Source of the DNA: Bacilli bacterium
GTDB taxonomy: Bacteria; Bacillota_I; Bacilli_A; RF39; UBA660
NCBI GenBank assembly: GCA_022791215.1
Contig: JAAVYQ010000068.1
Location: 1-5,227, forward strand
Reading direction: 5' to 3'
Length of the DNA stretch: 5,227 nt
Shown: positions 5,213 through 5,227 of the stretch, in pieces
How the letters are laid out: every line of letters starts with the position of its first letter
Numbering within the stretch: position 1 is the stretch's first letter
Notes under the pieces: generated by a model
The model's input: the letters and a program-made list of their open reading frames with translations, nothing else
The model's database searches: none
What the model was told of the DNA's origin: nothing
Made by a program: the position numbers and the translations under genes

Positions 5213-5227
5213 ATGAGAGTTGGAGTA
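5213..5227 (+). CDS. Start of the next gene, cut by the window edge; nadD suggested by context
   Basis: ATG at 5213 follows AGGTGA (5202-5207) by five bases and reads MRVGV to the window end. The missing step of the salvage route is nicotinate-mononucleotide adenylyltransferase (NadD), whose proteins typically begin with a short basic stretch leading into GxFGGxFNP. MRVGV is compatible with that opening, but five residues cannot prove it. Confidence 0.5.

Overview
The window is A-rich, low-GC bacterial DNA with every gene on the + strand. It has strong purine-rich Shine-Dalgarno sites, a consensus vegetative promoter, the standard genetic code (genes end in TAA, TAG and TGA, and Trp is TGG) and a heavy preference for A-ending codons (ATA, CTA, AGA, GGA, ACA). 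This fits a low-GC Firmicute (Clostridia, Tissierellia or a Mollicutes-like gut lineage) or possibly a Fusobacterium. I cannot resolve the genus from sequence alone.

Layout. Bases 1-75 look like the right-hand end of an IS200/IS605-type element: the last codons of a possible tnpB, then a conserved-looking end with a 7-bp hairpin. Bases 76-147 hold only AT-rich spacer. A promoter with perfect TTGACA and TATAAT boxes 17 bp apart (148-176) follows. Its start region carries several dyad symmetries, including GTTAATAAC directly after the -10 box. The promoter drives a co-directional, tightly packed gene cluster: (1) an unrecognised small gene (255-693) broken by a single-base frameshift near its start and carrying a perfect 54-bp in-frame tandem duplication; (2) nicotinamidase pncA (749-1348); (3) nicotinate phosphoribosyltransferase pncB (1348-2799, overlapping pncA by one base); (4) a Nudix hydrolase of the ADP-ribose pyrophosphatase type (2820-3416); (5) a radical-SAM gene of the RlmN/Cfr-like kind (3419-4421) broken by a one-base insertion and an in-frame TAA; (6) ammonia-dependent NAD synthetase nadE (4449-5207); (7) the first five codons of another gene (5213 onward), which from context is most likely nadD.

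How the genes work together. PncA turns nicotinamide into nicotinate, PncB makes nicotinate mononucleotide, NadD (expected next) would adenylate it and NadE would amidate it to NAD. Together this is the four-step deamidating salvage (Preiss-Handler) route. The Nudix protein probably hydrolyses ADP-ribose or a related dinucleotide, linking NAD breakdown to salvage. The role of the two broken genes is unknown.

Most worth a second look: a near-consensus Rex-type box (GTGTTAAAACTTTAACAA, 4393-4410) just before nadE; related GTTA/TAAC dyads before the first gene and before pncA; the RlmN/Cfr-like radical-SAM gene sitting inside an NAD operon; and the pattern in which all four core/Nudix genes are intact while the two accessory genes carry all visible lesions.
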